Source of the DNA: Cellulomonas sp. 73-145
GTDB lineage: Bacteria; Actinomycetota; Actinomycetes; Actinomycetales; Cellulomonadaceae
Assembly (NCBI GenBank): GCA_001898185.1
Contig: MKTI01000003.1
Location: 124,001 to 188,000 of the forward strand
Length of the DNA stretch: 64,000 nt
Direction of reading: 5' to 3'
Notes under the pieces: generated by a model
What the model saw: the letters and a program-made list of their open reading frames with translations, nothing else
What the model was told of the DNA's origin: nothing
Databases searched by the model: none
In this document: one piece after another, positions 31,557-38,975 of the stretch
How positions within the stretch are numbered: the stretch's first letter is position 1
Layout: every line of letters begins with the position of its first letter
Translations under genes and position numbers: made by a program

Positions 31557-32441
31557 ATGAGTCATCGGCACTTCAACGGTCTGAAGACCACCGCGCTGTT
31601 CGGCGGCATGTGGGCGCTGCTGCTCGGCATCGGCTGGCTGCTGGGCCGCGGCACGCCGCGCTTCCTCCTGCTGTTCACCGCGATCGGCCTGCTCAGCACG
31701 GCGTACAGCTACTGGGCCTCGGACAAGATCGCCATCCGCGCCATGCGCGCCCGGCCGGTCAGCGAGCTCGAGCAGCCGGGCATGTACCGGATCGTGCGGG
31801 AGCTGTCGACCAGGGCCCGGCAGCCGATGCCGCGGCTGTACGTCTCGCCCACCTCGTCGCCGAACGCCTTCGCCACCGGCCGCGACCCGGCGCACGCGGC
31901 CGTCTGCTGCACGGAGGGCATCCTCGGGATGCTCGACGAGCGTGAGCTGCGTGGCGTGCTCGGTCACGAGCTGATGCACGTCTACAACCGGGACATCCTC
32001 ACGTCCTCGGTCGCGGCCGCCGTGGCCGGCGTCATCACGTCGCTGGCCCAGTTCGCGCTGTTCTTCGGCGGCGGATCCGACCGGGACCGCGGCGGCAACC
32101 CGATCGCGGGCCTGGTGATGGTGCTGCTGGCGCCGCTCGCCGCCACGATGATCCAGCTGGCGATCAGCCGGACCCGCGAGTACGACGCGGACGAGGACGG
32201 CTCGTCGCTCACCGGCGACCCGCTGGCGCTGGCGTCAGCCCTGCGCAAGCTCGAGGTCGGCACCAACGCCCGTCCGCTGCCGCAGGAGCAGAAGCTGGTG
32301 GACGTCTCGCACCTGATGATCGCCAACCCGTTCCGCGGCGCCGGCGTGGCGAAGATGTTCGCCACCCACCCGCCGATGGCCGAGCGGATCGCCCGGCTCG
32401 AGGCGATGGCGGGCAACCAGGGGCCGATCACCCGGTACTGA
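31557..32441 (+). CDS. htpX: protease HtpX homologue
   Basis: Membrane-bound zinc metalloprotease (M48) for turnover of misfolded membrane proteins. Two N-terminal transmembrane helices (residues about 10-28 and 34-52) are followed by the zinc motif H137-E138-x-x-H141 in LGHELMHVYNRD, with the third ligand E208 in TREYDADEDG. Two more hydrophobic segments lie at about 155-170 and 182-200. At 294 residues it is full length. It starts 133 bases after the ferredoxin reductase gene. Confidence 0.95.
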   Translation: MSHRHFNGLKTTALFGGMWALLLGIGWLLGRGTPRFLLLFTAIGLLSTAYSYWASDKIAIRAMRARPVSELEQPGMYRIVRELSTRARQPMPRLYVSPTSSPNAFATGRDPAHAAVCCTEGILGMLDERELRGVLGHELMHVYNRDILTSSVAAAVAGVITSLAQFALFFGGGSDRDRGGNPIAGLVMVLLAPLAATMIQLAISRTREYDADEDGSSLTGDPLALASALRKLEVGTNARPLPQEQKLVDVSHLMIANPFRGAGVAKMFATHPPMAERIARLEAMAGNQGPITRY

Positions 32442-32520
32442 GCCGGCGCGCGCGGCGGAAGGGCAGGGGCGGGAGACGGCCGGGGCGCGGGTGTCGGACC
32501 TCACCGGCAGACTGCCGCCC

Positions 32521-33111
32521 ATGGACCCCAAGGACGCCCTGCGGCACTACCTGGACGAGCAGCGCACCAGCCTGGTCGGCAAGCTCGACGGGCTCGACGA
32601 GTACGCGATCCGGCGCCCCCTGACACCGACCGGCACCAACCTGCTCGGGCTCGTCAAGCACGTCGCATGGATCCAGCTGGGCTACTTCACCATCGTGTTC
32701 GGCCGGCCGCCGGGTCGCGTGGCGCCGTACGAGCGCGAGGGCGGCAACCCGGACGACGACATGTGGGCGCAGGCCGACGAGCCCAGGGACGCGATCCTCG
32801 AGCTGCACCGGTACTCCGCGCAGCAGGCGGACGCGACGCTGGCCGAGCTGCCGCTGGACACCCCCGGCGTGGTGCCGTGGTGGCGGCCCGGGCACCAGGA
32901 GGTGACCCTGCACCGGATCGCGGTGCACGTGATCGTCGACACGTCCCGGCACGCCGGCCAGGCGGACATCCTGCGCGAGACGCTCGACGGGCGCGTCGGC
33001 ATGAAGCCGGACGACCCGAACATCCCCGGGCGCACGCCGCAGGAGTGGGCGGAGTACTGCGGCCGCATCGAGGCCGCCGCCCGGACCGCAGCCGGCCTGC
33101 CGTCCGTCTGA
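32521..33111 (+). CDS. DinB/DUF664-like protein
   Basis: Four-helix-bundle protein of the DinB/YfiT (DUF664) type, whose members are mostly uncharacterised metal-binding proteins; some actinobacterial members are thiol S-transferases. The metal-binding histidine pattern is visible in LVKHVAWIQLGYF and in HVIVDTSRHAGQADILRE. It has 196 residues from ATG 32521 (MDPKDALRHYL); GTG 32491 would add ten. The distal GRIEAAARTA helix ends the protein. It is convergent with yajQ, 18 bases apart. Confidence 0.75.
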   Translation: MDPKDALRHYLDEQRTSLVGKLDGLDEYAIRRPLTPTGTNLLGLVKHVAWIQLGYFTIVFGRPPGRVAPYEREGGNPDDDMWAQADEPRDAILELHRYSAQQADATLAELPLDTPGVVPWWRPGHQEVTLHRIAVHVIVDTSRHAGQADILRETLDGRVGMKPDDPNIPGRTPQEWAEYCGRIEAAARTAAGLPSV

Positions 33112-33129
33112 CGGGTGGGCCCCGCGGGC

Positions 33130-33627
33130 TCAGCGGTAGTTGACGAACTGCAGGGCGGCGTCCACGTCCGCGCCCTTGAGCAGAGCGATCGTCGCCTGCA
33201 GGTCGTCCCGGCTCTTGGCCGAGACCCGCAGCTCGTCGCCCTGGATCTGCGTCTTGACGCCCTTGGGCCCCTCGTCGCGCACCAGCTTGGCCAGCTGCTT
33301 GGCGACCTCGGAGGACAGGCCCTCCTTGATCGACGTGACCAGGCGGTACTCCTTGCCGGACGGCTTCGGTTCGCCGTCGCCGAGGTCGAGCGACTTCAGC
33401 GAGATGCCGCGCTTGATCAGCTTGGTCTCGAAGACGTCGAGCACCGCCCGGACCCGGTCGGCCGAGTTGGCGACCAGCACGATGGTCTCGCCGCTCCAGG
33501 CGATCGAGGCGCCGACGCCCTTGAAGTCGTACCGCTGGGCGATCTCCTTCGCCGCCTGGTTGAGCGCGTTGTCGACCTCCTGCCGGTCGACCTTGCTCAC
33601 CACGTCGAACGACGACTCGCTCGCCAT
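33130..33627 (-). CDS. yajQ: YajQ-family nucleotide-binding protein
   Basis: Two-domain protein of the YajQ family; a member in Xanthomonas binds cyclic di-GMP, while the role in actinobacteria is unknown. The sequence is typical from [20 protein letters not shown] to the terminal [12 protein letters not shown], with [11 protein letters not shown] and [21 protein letters not shown]. Length 165 residues is standard. ATG 33627 has GGGAGG upstream on the minus strand. Confidence 0.95.
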   Translation of the reverse strand: MASESSFDVVSKVDRQEVDNALNQAAKEIAQRYDFKGVGASIAWSGETIVLVANSADRVRAVLDVFETKLIKRGISLKSLDLGDGEPKPSGKEYRLVTSIKEGLSSEVAKQLAKLVRDEGPKGVKTQIQGDELRVSAKSRDDLQATIALLKGADVDAALQFVNYR

Positions 33628-33781
33628 GCCTGTGCCTCCCTCGCGCCACCGGGGCGCCGTCGTCGTCCACCCCTGGCACGGGTGGCCCTCGCGAGTTGCT
33701 ATCCTTCCATCCGCGCGTTCGCGTCGGCTCGCCCGGACGGTCCTTCGGGATCAGGGTGGGCGTCGGGGACGGGTTGGCCGA

Positions 33782-33863
33782 GGCGGGTTACCCGAGTGGC
33801 CAAAGGGGGCTGACTGTAAATCAGCTGGCAACGCCTACGGGGGTTCGAATCCCTCACCCGCCA
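33782..33863 (+). tRNA. tRNA-Tyr(GTA)
   Basis: Acceptor stem GGCGGGT (33782-33788) pairs with ACCCGCC (33856-33862), with discriminator A at 33863. Anticodon GTA is at 33816-33818 and the T loop is TTCGAAT. A long variable arm makes it class II, as expected for bacterial tRNA-Tyr. CCA is not encoded. Confidence 0.95.
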
Positions 33864-33870
33864 CGCACGG

Positions 33871-33904
33871 ACGGGGCGTCTTCTCCGCGGAGAGGGCGCC
33901 CCGT
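33871..33904 (+). terminator. terminator after tRNA-Tyr
   Basis: ACGGGGCG (33871-33878) pairs with CGCCCCGT (33897-33904), and the inside pairs further (TTCTCC with GGAGAG). The hairpin lies 8 bases after the tRNA end. The following 160 bases up to tRNA-Thr hold nothing recognisable. Confidence 0.65.
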
Positions 33905-34064
33905 TCGCATGCCGGAGCTCGCTCGTCGGACGCGGCCGGACGGGCACGCCCCGCCGCCGCGGTGGACGCCAGACCGGGGGCCGACCGGGCTGCGTGGCAC
34001 GGCGCTCGCCGGCTCCACGCGCGATTTCGCCGCCCCCGGCCCGCCGTGTACTCTGATCCGCGCC

Positions 34065-34137
34065 GCCCCGATAGCTCAGTCGGCAGAGCGTCTCCATGGT
34101 AAGGAGAAGGTCAAGGGTTCGATTCCCTTTCGGGGCT
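34065..34137 (+). tRNA. tRNA-Thr(GGT)
   Basis: Acceptor GCCCCGA (34065-34071) pairs with TCGGGGC (34130-34136). The anticodon loop ATGGTAA, closed by TCTCC/GGAGA, gives anticodon GGT. The T loop is TTCGATT. It is 73 nt without encoded CCA. Confidence 0.94.
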
Positions 34138-34190
34138 CTCTGGTGTGTTGCCGGTCAAGTCGCCTCGGCGGCTGGCCGCACCACCGGCGC

Positions 34191-34264
34191 GGCGGGGTAG
34201 CTCAGGTGGTTAGAGCACACGGCTCATAATCGTGGTGTCGCGGGTTCGAGTCCCGCTCCCGCTA
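34191..34264 (+). tRNA. tRNA-Met(CAT), elongator type
   Basis: Acceptor GGCGGGG (34191-34197) pairs with TCCCGCT (34257-34263), with two terminal G-U pairs. Anticodon CAT is at 34225-34227 and the T loop is TTCGAGT. The paired first base and the lack of the initiator GGG/CCC anticodon-stem pattern favour elongator Met over initiator. Confidence 0.93.
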
Positions 34265-34274
34265 CAGCACGGCA

Positions 34275-34302
34275 GGCCCGGAGTTCCTCGGAACCCGGGC
34301 CC
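34275..34302. terminator. terminator between tRNA-Met and the LLM oxidoreductase gene
   Basis: GCCCGG and GTTCC (34276-34287, one bulged A) pair with GGAAC and CCGGGC (34290-34300) around a 2-base apex, followed by CCCTTGTCGTCT. It sits between a tRNA and a convergent gene and probably serves both. Confidence 0.6.
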
Positions 34303-34318
34303 TTGTCGTCTCTCCGGG

Positions 34319-35155
34319 TCAGAGCCCGAGCCGCTCCGCGATCGCCCGCAACGCCGGCAGCACGTCGCCGGCGGCCGGCACGACCTGGACGCACACGTGG
34401 TCGGCGCCCGCGTCGAGGTGCTCACGGACCGCCGTCGCCAGGGCTGCACCGTCACCGTGCCGGACGATCGCGTCCACCAGGCGGTCGCTGCCGCCGTCAG
34501 CGACGTCGGACTCGGAGAACCCGCCCCGGCGCATGGTGCTGACGTAGTTGACCATCCCGAGGTAGGACCGCAGGAAGTCGCGGGCGTCGCGCCGTGCCGC
34601 CTCCACCTCCGTCCCGAGGACCACGGTCTGCTCGGGCGCCACCAGGGCTGCCGGTCCGAGCGCCGCGCGCGCCTGCGCCGTCTGCGGCGGGATGGTCAGG
34701 TACGGGTGCGTCCCGGCGCTGCGCTCACCTGCGAGCGCCAGCATCCGGGGACCGAGGGCGGACAGCACCCGGCGGTCGGCCGGGACGCCGTGCGCGTCGA
34801 GCACGTCGACGTAGCGGGCCATCGCGTCGAGCGGTCGCTCCCGCTGGGGGGTCGCCTCCCGGTGGCCCGAGCCGATGCCGAGCAGCAGGCGGCCGGGGTG
34901 GCGCCGCTCGATGCGCTGGAAGGAGTCGGCGAGCTCCTCGGCACCCGACCTCCAGATGTTCACGACCCCGGTGGCCACCGTCAGCGACGCCGTGGCGTCG
35001 AGGAACCGCTCGGCCGCCCCCAGGTCGGCGCCCGGGCTGCCACCCAGCCAGAGCGTCCGGTAGCCGAGATCCTCGATCTGCACGACGACGCCCGCGTCGA
35101 GGCCGCCGACGCGGTGCCACACGCCTACCGTGCCGAGCCGGTCACTCCATCCCAT
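34319..35155 (-). CDS. LLM-class flavin/F420-dependent oxidoreductase
   Basis: TIM-barrel oxidoreductase of the luciferase-like superfamily, in a group that in actinobacteria often uses coenzyme F420. Family features are VVQIEDLGYRTLWLGGSPG at the N terminus, LTVATGVVNIWRS, RHPGRLLLGIGSGHRE and HLDAGADHVCVQVVP near the C terminus. At 278 residues it fits the short TIGR03620-like subgroup. The substrate is unknown. It begins 49 bases after the marP stop on the same strand and may be co-transcribed. Confidence 0.82.
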   Translation of the reverse strand: MGWSDRLGTVGVWHRVGGLDAGVVVQIEDLGYRTLWLGGSPGADLGAAERFLDATASLTVATGVVNIWRSGAEELADSFQRIERRHPGRLLLGIGSGHREATPQRERPLDAMARYVDVLDAHGVPADRRVLSALGPRMLALAGERSAGTHPYLTIPPQTAQARAALGPAALVAPEQTVVLGTEVEAARRDARDFLRSYLGMVNYVSTMRRGGFSESDVADGGSDRLVDAIVRHGDGAALATAVREHLDAGADHVCVQVVPAAGDVLPALRAIAERLGL

Positions 35156-35203
35156 CGCGGCCTCCCGCCGTCGTGCGTGCGGCTGCTCAGCCGGTGGTCC
35201 CGG

Positions 35204-36373
35204 TCAGCCGGTGGTGCAGGCACCCGAGGGAACCGTCGCGCTGAGGCCCGGGGCGCGCGCGACGACGGGCAGCAGCTCCGTGGGGGTCATCGCGTACGCC
35301 AGGTCCGGGTTGGAGTCGGAGCGGGCGAACACGATGCCCGCCACCGTCCCGTCGGTGGTCAGCAGCGGTCCGCCCGAGTTGCCGGGTCGGACCACCGCGG
35401 CCAGCGCGTAGATCTCCCGCTCGGAGTCGCCCTGCCCGTGGATGTCCGGCACCTTGGCGGTGCTCACGGCCAGCACGCGGGCGCCGCCGGACGTCAACGG
35501 GCCGCCGTAGGGGTAGCCCTGCACCACCGCGACGGCGTCGCGAGCGAGCGTCGGCACGATGGGCAGCGGCGCGACGCCCAGGTGGTCGACCGCGATCACC
35601 GCCAGGTCGTTCACCGGGTCGAGGTAGACCACGCGCCCCACCTTCGCGCGCTGCCCGGGCAGCTCGACGACGGGCTTGTCCACCCCGGCGACGACGTGCG
35701 CGTTGGTCACCAGCCGGTCCGGGGCCACGACGAACCCGGATCCGCTGGAGCTGATGCCGCACGCGTAGGCGGTGCCCTGGATGCGGGCCACGGCCTTGGA
35801 CGCCTGCGCCAGCTGCGCGGTGGACAGGTCGACCGACGGCACCGTGGGCGACGGCTGCGGCCCCAGCAGGTCGCCGAGCTGCGGCAGGCCGGAGTGCAGC
35901 ACGGCGCCGCGCAGCTGCGCCATGGTGCGGGTCACGGGGGCGGGCGTCAGGCGGTCGATCGTGCGGAGCACCGACGACGAGGCGATCGCGGGCGCCAGCA
36001 CCGGGACGCCGGTCGCGGCGATCGCCGACCCGACGAACGCCATCGCCAGCGCCATCACGACGATGCTGGCGACCGCGCCGAGCAGCCGGTCGACCACCGC
36101 CAGCCGCGTCCGGTCGACCCCTCGGCGCAGCGCGTGCCCGATGCGCGCGCCGACCGACGAGCCCAGCAGCGGCAGCAGGACGGCGGTCAGGACGACGAGC
36201 GCGGCCCGCCAACGGGCCGGTGCCCAGTCGTTGACCAGAGGGACCACCCAGTACGCGGCGGCACCGCCGGCGACCAGGCCGAGCAGCCCGCCGAGCGTGG
36301 CCAGCAGGCCGCGGCCGAAGCCCCCCAGCAGCGTGGCGAGGAGGATCAGCGCGAGCACGAGGTCGAGGAGCAT
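35204..36373 (-). CDS. marP: MarP-family periplasmic serine protease (CvpA domain plus trypsin domain)
   Basis: Homologue of mycobacterial MarP, an acid-resistance protease. Four transmembrane helices in a CvpA-like region (residues about 1-135, from LLDLVLALILLATLLGGF to VVMALAMAFVGSAIAATG) are followed by an extracytoplasmic chymotrypsin-like domain. The triad is His in LVTNAHVVAG, Asp in PVNDLAVIAVD and Ser in [11 protein letters not shown]. Start ATG 36373 is preferred: GGGAG lies about 12 bases upstream, and it gives 389 residues, close to the mycobacterial 397. GTG 36457 is the longer alternative. Divergent from rpmG. Confidence 0.9.
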   Translation of the reverse strand: MLLDLVLALILLATLLGGFGRGLLATLGGLLGLVAGGAAAYWVVPLVNDWAPARWRAALVVLTAVLLPLLGSSVGARIGHALRRGVDRTRLAVVDRLLGAVASIVVMALAMAFVGSAIAATGVPVLAPAIASSSVLRTIDRLTPAPVTRTMAQLRGAVLHSGLPQLGDLLGPQPSPTVPSVDLSTAQLAQASKAVARIQGTAYACGISSSGSGFVVAPDRLVTNAHVVAGVDKPVVELPGQRAKVGRVVYLDPVNDLAVIAVDHLGVAPLPIVPTLARDAVAVVQGYPYGGPLTSGGARVLAVSTAKVPDIHGQGDSEREIYALAAVVRPGNSGGPLLTTDGTVAGIVFARSDSNPDLAYAMTPTELLPVVARAPGLSATVPSGACTTG

Positions 36374-36605
36374 CGGCGACATCTTCTCCCGACGGGCGCC
36401 CGACGGCGTCGGACGCGCTCTCGGCACCGCGGAGCGGGCCACGTCGGACGCCGTCACCGCAGGTGAGGGTCATCGCAGGGAGGCGTCGGCCGAGGGCCCT
36501 GCCATGCCGTAACATTGACGGGTCCAGCGTGCGGGTACGCCGCCGCTGTCAGCTTCCCGGCCGCTCGTCGTGCGTCGGGTAACCACGCGAGAGGGTGGCA
36601 GCACC

Positions 36606-36776
36606 ATGGCCAGCAAGAGCCAGGACATCCGTCCGAAGATCACGCTCGCCTGCACCGAGTGCAAGGAGCGCAACTACATCACCAAGAAGAACCGGCGGAA
36701 CGACCCCGACCGGCTCGAGCTGAAGAAGTACTGCCCGCGCGACGGTCGGCACACCGTCCACCGCGAGACCCGCTGA
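36606..36776 (+). CDS. rpmG: 50S ribosomal protein L33
   Basis: 56-residue L33. It has [18 protein letters not shown] and the C-terminal HTVHRETR. The zinc-ribbon cysteines are only three: C16, C19 and C43, while the position of the usual fourth Cys is D46 (KYCPRDGRH). GAGAGGGT precedes the ATG. It opens a likely operon with the hadA- and hadB-like genes, which follow 5 bases downstream. The 230-base gap to marP contains a -10-like TAACAT at 36510-36515. Confidence 0.96.
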   Translation: MASKSQDIRPKITLACTECKERNYITKKNRRNDPDRLELKKYCPRDGRHTVHRETR

Positions 36777-36781
36777 CCTTC

Positions 36782-37231
36782 GTGCCCGTCGACGCGTCGT
36801 ACGCCGGTCGGGTGTACCCGGCCGGCCCGGTGTACGAGGTCGGCCGGGAGAAGCTCGCGGAGTTCGCCGAGGCGGTGGGCGCCGACCACCCCGCCTACAC
36901 CGACCCGGCAGCCGCGCAGGCGCTCGGCCACCCGGACGTGGTGGCCCCGCCGACGTTCGCTGTGGTGATCGCCCAGCGGGCCGAGGCGCAGTACGTGCGC
37001 GACCCCGCCGCCGGCGTCGACTTCAGCCGCGTGGTGCACGCCGACGAGCGCTTCACCCACCACCGTCCGATCCACGCGGGCGACCGGCTGGTGACCACGC
37101 TGCACGTCGACTCGATCACCGAGCGCGCCGGGCTGGCCATGGTGACCACGCGGGCGGAGATCGCAGCCGAGGACGGCGAGGCCGTCGCGACGGTCGTCTC
37201 CACGCTCGCGGTGCGACCGGAGGAGAGCTGA
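36782..37231 (+). CDS. MaoC-like dehydratase, HadA/HadC-like non-catalytic type
   Basis: Hot-dog-fold protein of the FAS1-type dehydratase N-terminal family, with FAEAVGADHPAYTDPAAAQALGH (residues 22-44), VVAPPTFAVVIAQRA and VVHADERFTHHRPIHAGDRL. It has 149 residues from GTG 36782. It lacks the catalytic D-x4-H pair seen in its neighbour. In mycobacteria HadA pairs with HadB to form the beta-hydroxyacyl-ACP dehydratase of FAS-II. The same pairing is likely here, although most Micrococcales do not make mycolic acids, so the substrate is open. Its stop overlaps the next ATG by one base. Confidence 0.8.
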   Translation: MPVDASYAGRVYPAGPVYEVGREKLAEFAEAVGADHPAYTDPAAAQALGHPDVVAPPTFAVVIAQRAEAQYVRDPAAGVDFSRVVHADERFTHHRPIHAGDRLVTTLHVDSITERAGLAMVTTRAEIAAEDGEAVATVVSTLAVRPEES

Positions 37232-37656
37232 TGGGCCTGCCGGTGCTCGCCGACCTGACCGTCGGCCAGGAGGTCGCCCGCGGCACGCGAACCGTCGACC
37301 GGTCCCGGCTGGTCCGGTACGCCGGTGCGAGCGGTGACTTCAACCCGATCCACTGGAACGAGCGGTTCGCGGCCTCGGTGGGGCTGCCCGGCGTGATCGC
37401 CCACGGCATGTGGACCATGGGGTCCGCCGTCGGCGTCGTCGTCGACTGGCTGGGCGACCCCGGCGCGGTGCTCGACTACCAGGTGCGGTTCACCCGCCCG
37501 ATCCCGGTGCCGGACCCCGGCGAGGCCGAGGTCGAGGTGGTCGCGACGGTGGGTGCGCTCGACGCGGAAGCCGGGACGGCGCGCATCGACCTGCAGGTCA
37601 GCGCGCTGGGCACCCGGGTGCTCGGCAAGGCGCAGGTGCTGGTGCGGCTGGGCTGA
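37231..37656 (+). CDS. MaoC-like dehydratase, HadB-like catalytic type
   Basis: Hot-dog-fold hydratase with the complete hydratase-2 motif GASGDFNPIHWNERFA (catalytic Asp and His five residues apart), followed by VIAHGMWTMGSAV. It has 141 residues. It is coupled to the preceding HadA-like gene by a one-base overlap and should form a heterodimer with it. The gene pair normally sits next to murB in related actinobacteria; here a lacI/MFS cassette intervenes. Convergent with lacI, 13 bases away. Confidence 0.85.
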   Translation: MGLPVLADLTVGQEVARGTRTVDRSRLVRYAGASGDFNPIHWNERFAASVGLPGVIAHGMWTMGSAVGVVVDWLGDPGAVLDYQVRFTRPIPVPDPGEAEVEVVATVGALDAEAGTARIDLQVSALGTRVLGKAQVLVRLG

Positions 37657-37669
37657 GGCCCCGCGGGTG

Positions 37670-38734
37670 TCAGACCGTCGGTGCGGGTCCCGCCGTGGTG
37701 CCCCACACCAGCTCGACCGGCAGGTCCAACGACTGCGGCGGCTCGCCCTCGAGCAGCCTCGCGACCTCCCGCCCGACGGCCCGGCCCTTCTCGGCCAGCG
37801 GCTGTGCGACGGAGGTCAGCACGTCCGGCTTGAACCACGGCAGGTCCAGCCCGTCGAACCCGACGACGGAGACGTCCTGCGGCACCTGCAGGCCGAGCTC
37901 ACGGGCGCCCAGCACGACACCGGCCGCGAGCAGGTCGGACTGGCACACGACGGCCGTCGGCCGGTCCGGGCCGGCCAGCAGCGCGCGCGCCGCGCTGGCG
38001 CCGTGCTCGACCAGCGAGGCGGGCGTCTCCCAGATGGCGACGGGTTGGACACCGGCGTCGAAGACGCCGTCGAGCCGCCGGCGGGTCAGCTCCCACTCCA
38101 GGGCGTCGAGCCGGGCGGCGTCGACCAGCCCCTCGGAGCGGTCGTTGGTGAACGGCAGGGTCACCGTGGCGATGCGCGTGTGGCCGAGGCCCAGCAGCTG
38201 GCGCGTGACGTCCGCGATGCCGGCACGGTCCGCGATGCCGATCACCGAGATGTCGGGATGGCGGCTGCCCTCGACCAGCACCGTCGGGATGCCGCGGCGG
38301 CGCAGCGCGCTCAGCACCGGGTCGTCCGTGGTGCCGCCCCACATCATCACCGCGACGTCCATCGCCGCGAGCTCCACCAGCGGGTCCACCGGCGGGTCCG
38401 TCGGGTCGTGCGGGCCGGCGATCAGCAGGACGCCCAGCCCCATCGGGCCCAGCGTGCTGGTGATGCCGTCGAGCACCTGGATGGACACAGGGTCCCGGAA
38501 CGCGCGACGCAGCGCGTCGCCGACGATCACCCCGACGATCCCGGAGCGTCCGCGGCGCAGCTGGCGGCCGAGCGGGTTGGGGCCGGCGTAGCCGAGCGCC
38601 TGCGCGGCGTCGAGCACGCGCTGCCGGGTGGCTGCCGCGATCGGGCCGGCCCCGGAGAACGCCAGCGAGGCGGTCGACACCGAGACCCCGGCGGAGGCCG
38701 CGACGTCGGCGAGCGTGGGCCGCTGGGAGGACAG
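37670..38734 (-). CDS. LacI-family transcriptional regulator (CTG start)
   Basis: DNA-binding repressor. The N-terminal helix-turn-helix is intact (TLADVAASAGVSVSTASLAFSG then RQRVLDAAQALGY and the hinge helix), followed by a periplasmic-binding-like effector domain ending in VELVWGTTAGPAPTV. No ATG or GTG occurs at the expected position. A CTG at 38734 begins LSSQRPTLADVAA and has a strong AAGGAG six bases upstream. GTG 38803 would add 23 residues without a good ribosome-binding site. The protein is then 354 residues. It probably represses itself and the divergent MFS genes; the effector is unknown. Confidence 0.88.
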   Translation of the reverse strand: MSSQRPTLADVAASAGVSVSTASLAFSGAGPIAAATRQRVLDAAQALGYAGPNPLGRQLRRGRSGIVGVIVGDALRRAFRDPVSIQVLDGITSTLGPMGLGVLLIAGPHDPTDPPVDPLVELAAMDVAVMMWGGTTDDPVLSALRRRGIPTVLVEGSRHPDISVIGIADRAGIADVTRQLLGLGHTRIATVTLPFTNDRSEGLVDAARLDALEWELTRRRLDGVFDAGVQPVAIWETPASLVEHGASAARALLAGPDRPTAVVCQSDLLAAGVVLGARELGLQVPQDVSVVGFDGLDLPWFKPDVLTSVAQPLAEKGRAVGREVARLLEGEPPQSLDLPVELVWGTTAGPAPTV

Positions 38735-38836
38735 GGCGCTCTCCTTCTCGTCGGTCGCCTGCCGGGGCGTCGGTCGGCCGGGCAGATGAGGCCGCTGGTG
38801 CACCGCGCTTCGCCGGTCACCGAGGCGGCCACCTGG

Positions 38837-38865
38837 TTGACGTCGGTCAGCGTACCGGCCAAAAT
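38837..38865 (+). promoter_or_regulatory. candidate promoter for the MFS pair
   Basis: TTGACG (38837-38842) and CAAAAT (38860-38865) are separated by 17 bases and point toward the MFS genes. Transcription would begin about 7 bases later, immediately in front of the two operator palindromes, giving a leader of roughly 100 bases. Confidence 0.5.
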
Positions 38866-38876
38866 GGCGCCCGTCC

Positions 38877-38923
38877 TCAAATCGATTCGACAACCTCCGT
38901 CCGTTCCAATCGAATCGATTCGA
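38877..38923. promoter_or_regulatory. twin LacI-type operators
   Basis: TCGAATCGATTCGA (38910-38923) is a perfect 14-base palindrome. TCAAATCGATTCGA (38877-38890) is the same site with one mismatch. Their centres are 33 bases apart, close to three helical turns, so two repressor dimers would bind the same DNA face. The central CG and AT-rich half sites in a GC-rich genome fit a LacI-family operator. The sites lie between the divergent lacI and MFS genes. Confidence 0.7.
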
Positions 38924-38975
38924 CCACTCGCGGCGCCGGACCCGTCCCTCGTCGTCGTCACCTGGAGTCCTCGCT

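Noticed and set aside
33696..34229. Open frames covering the tRNA cluster
   Set aside because: They run through three clear tRNA genes and contain their translated sequence only.
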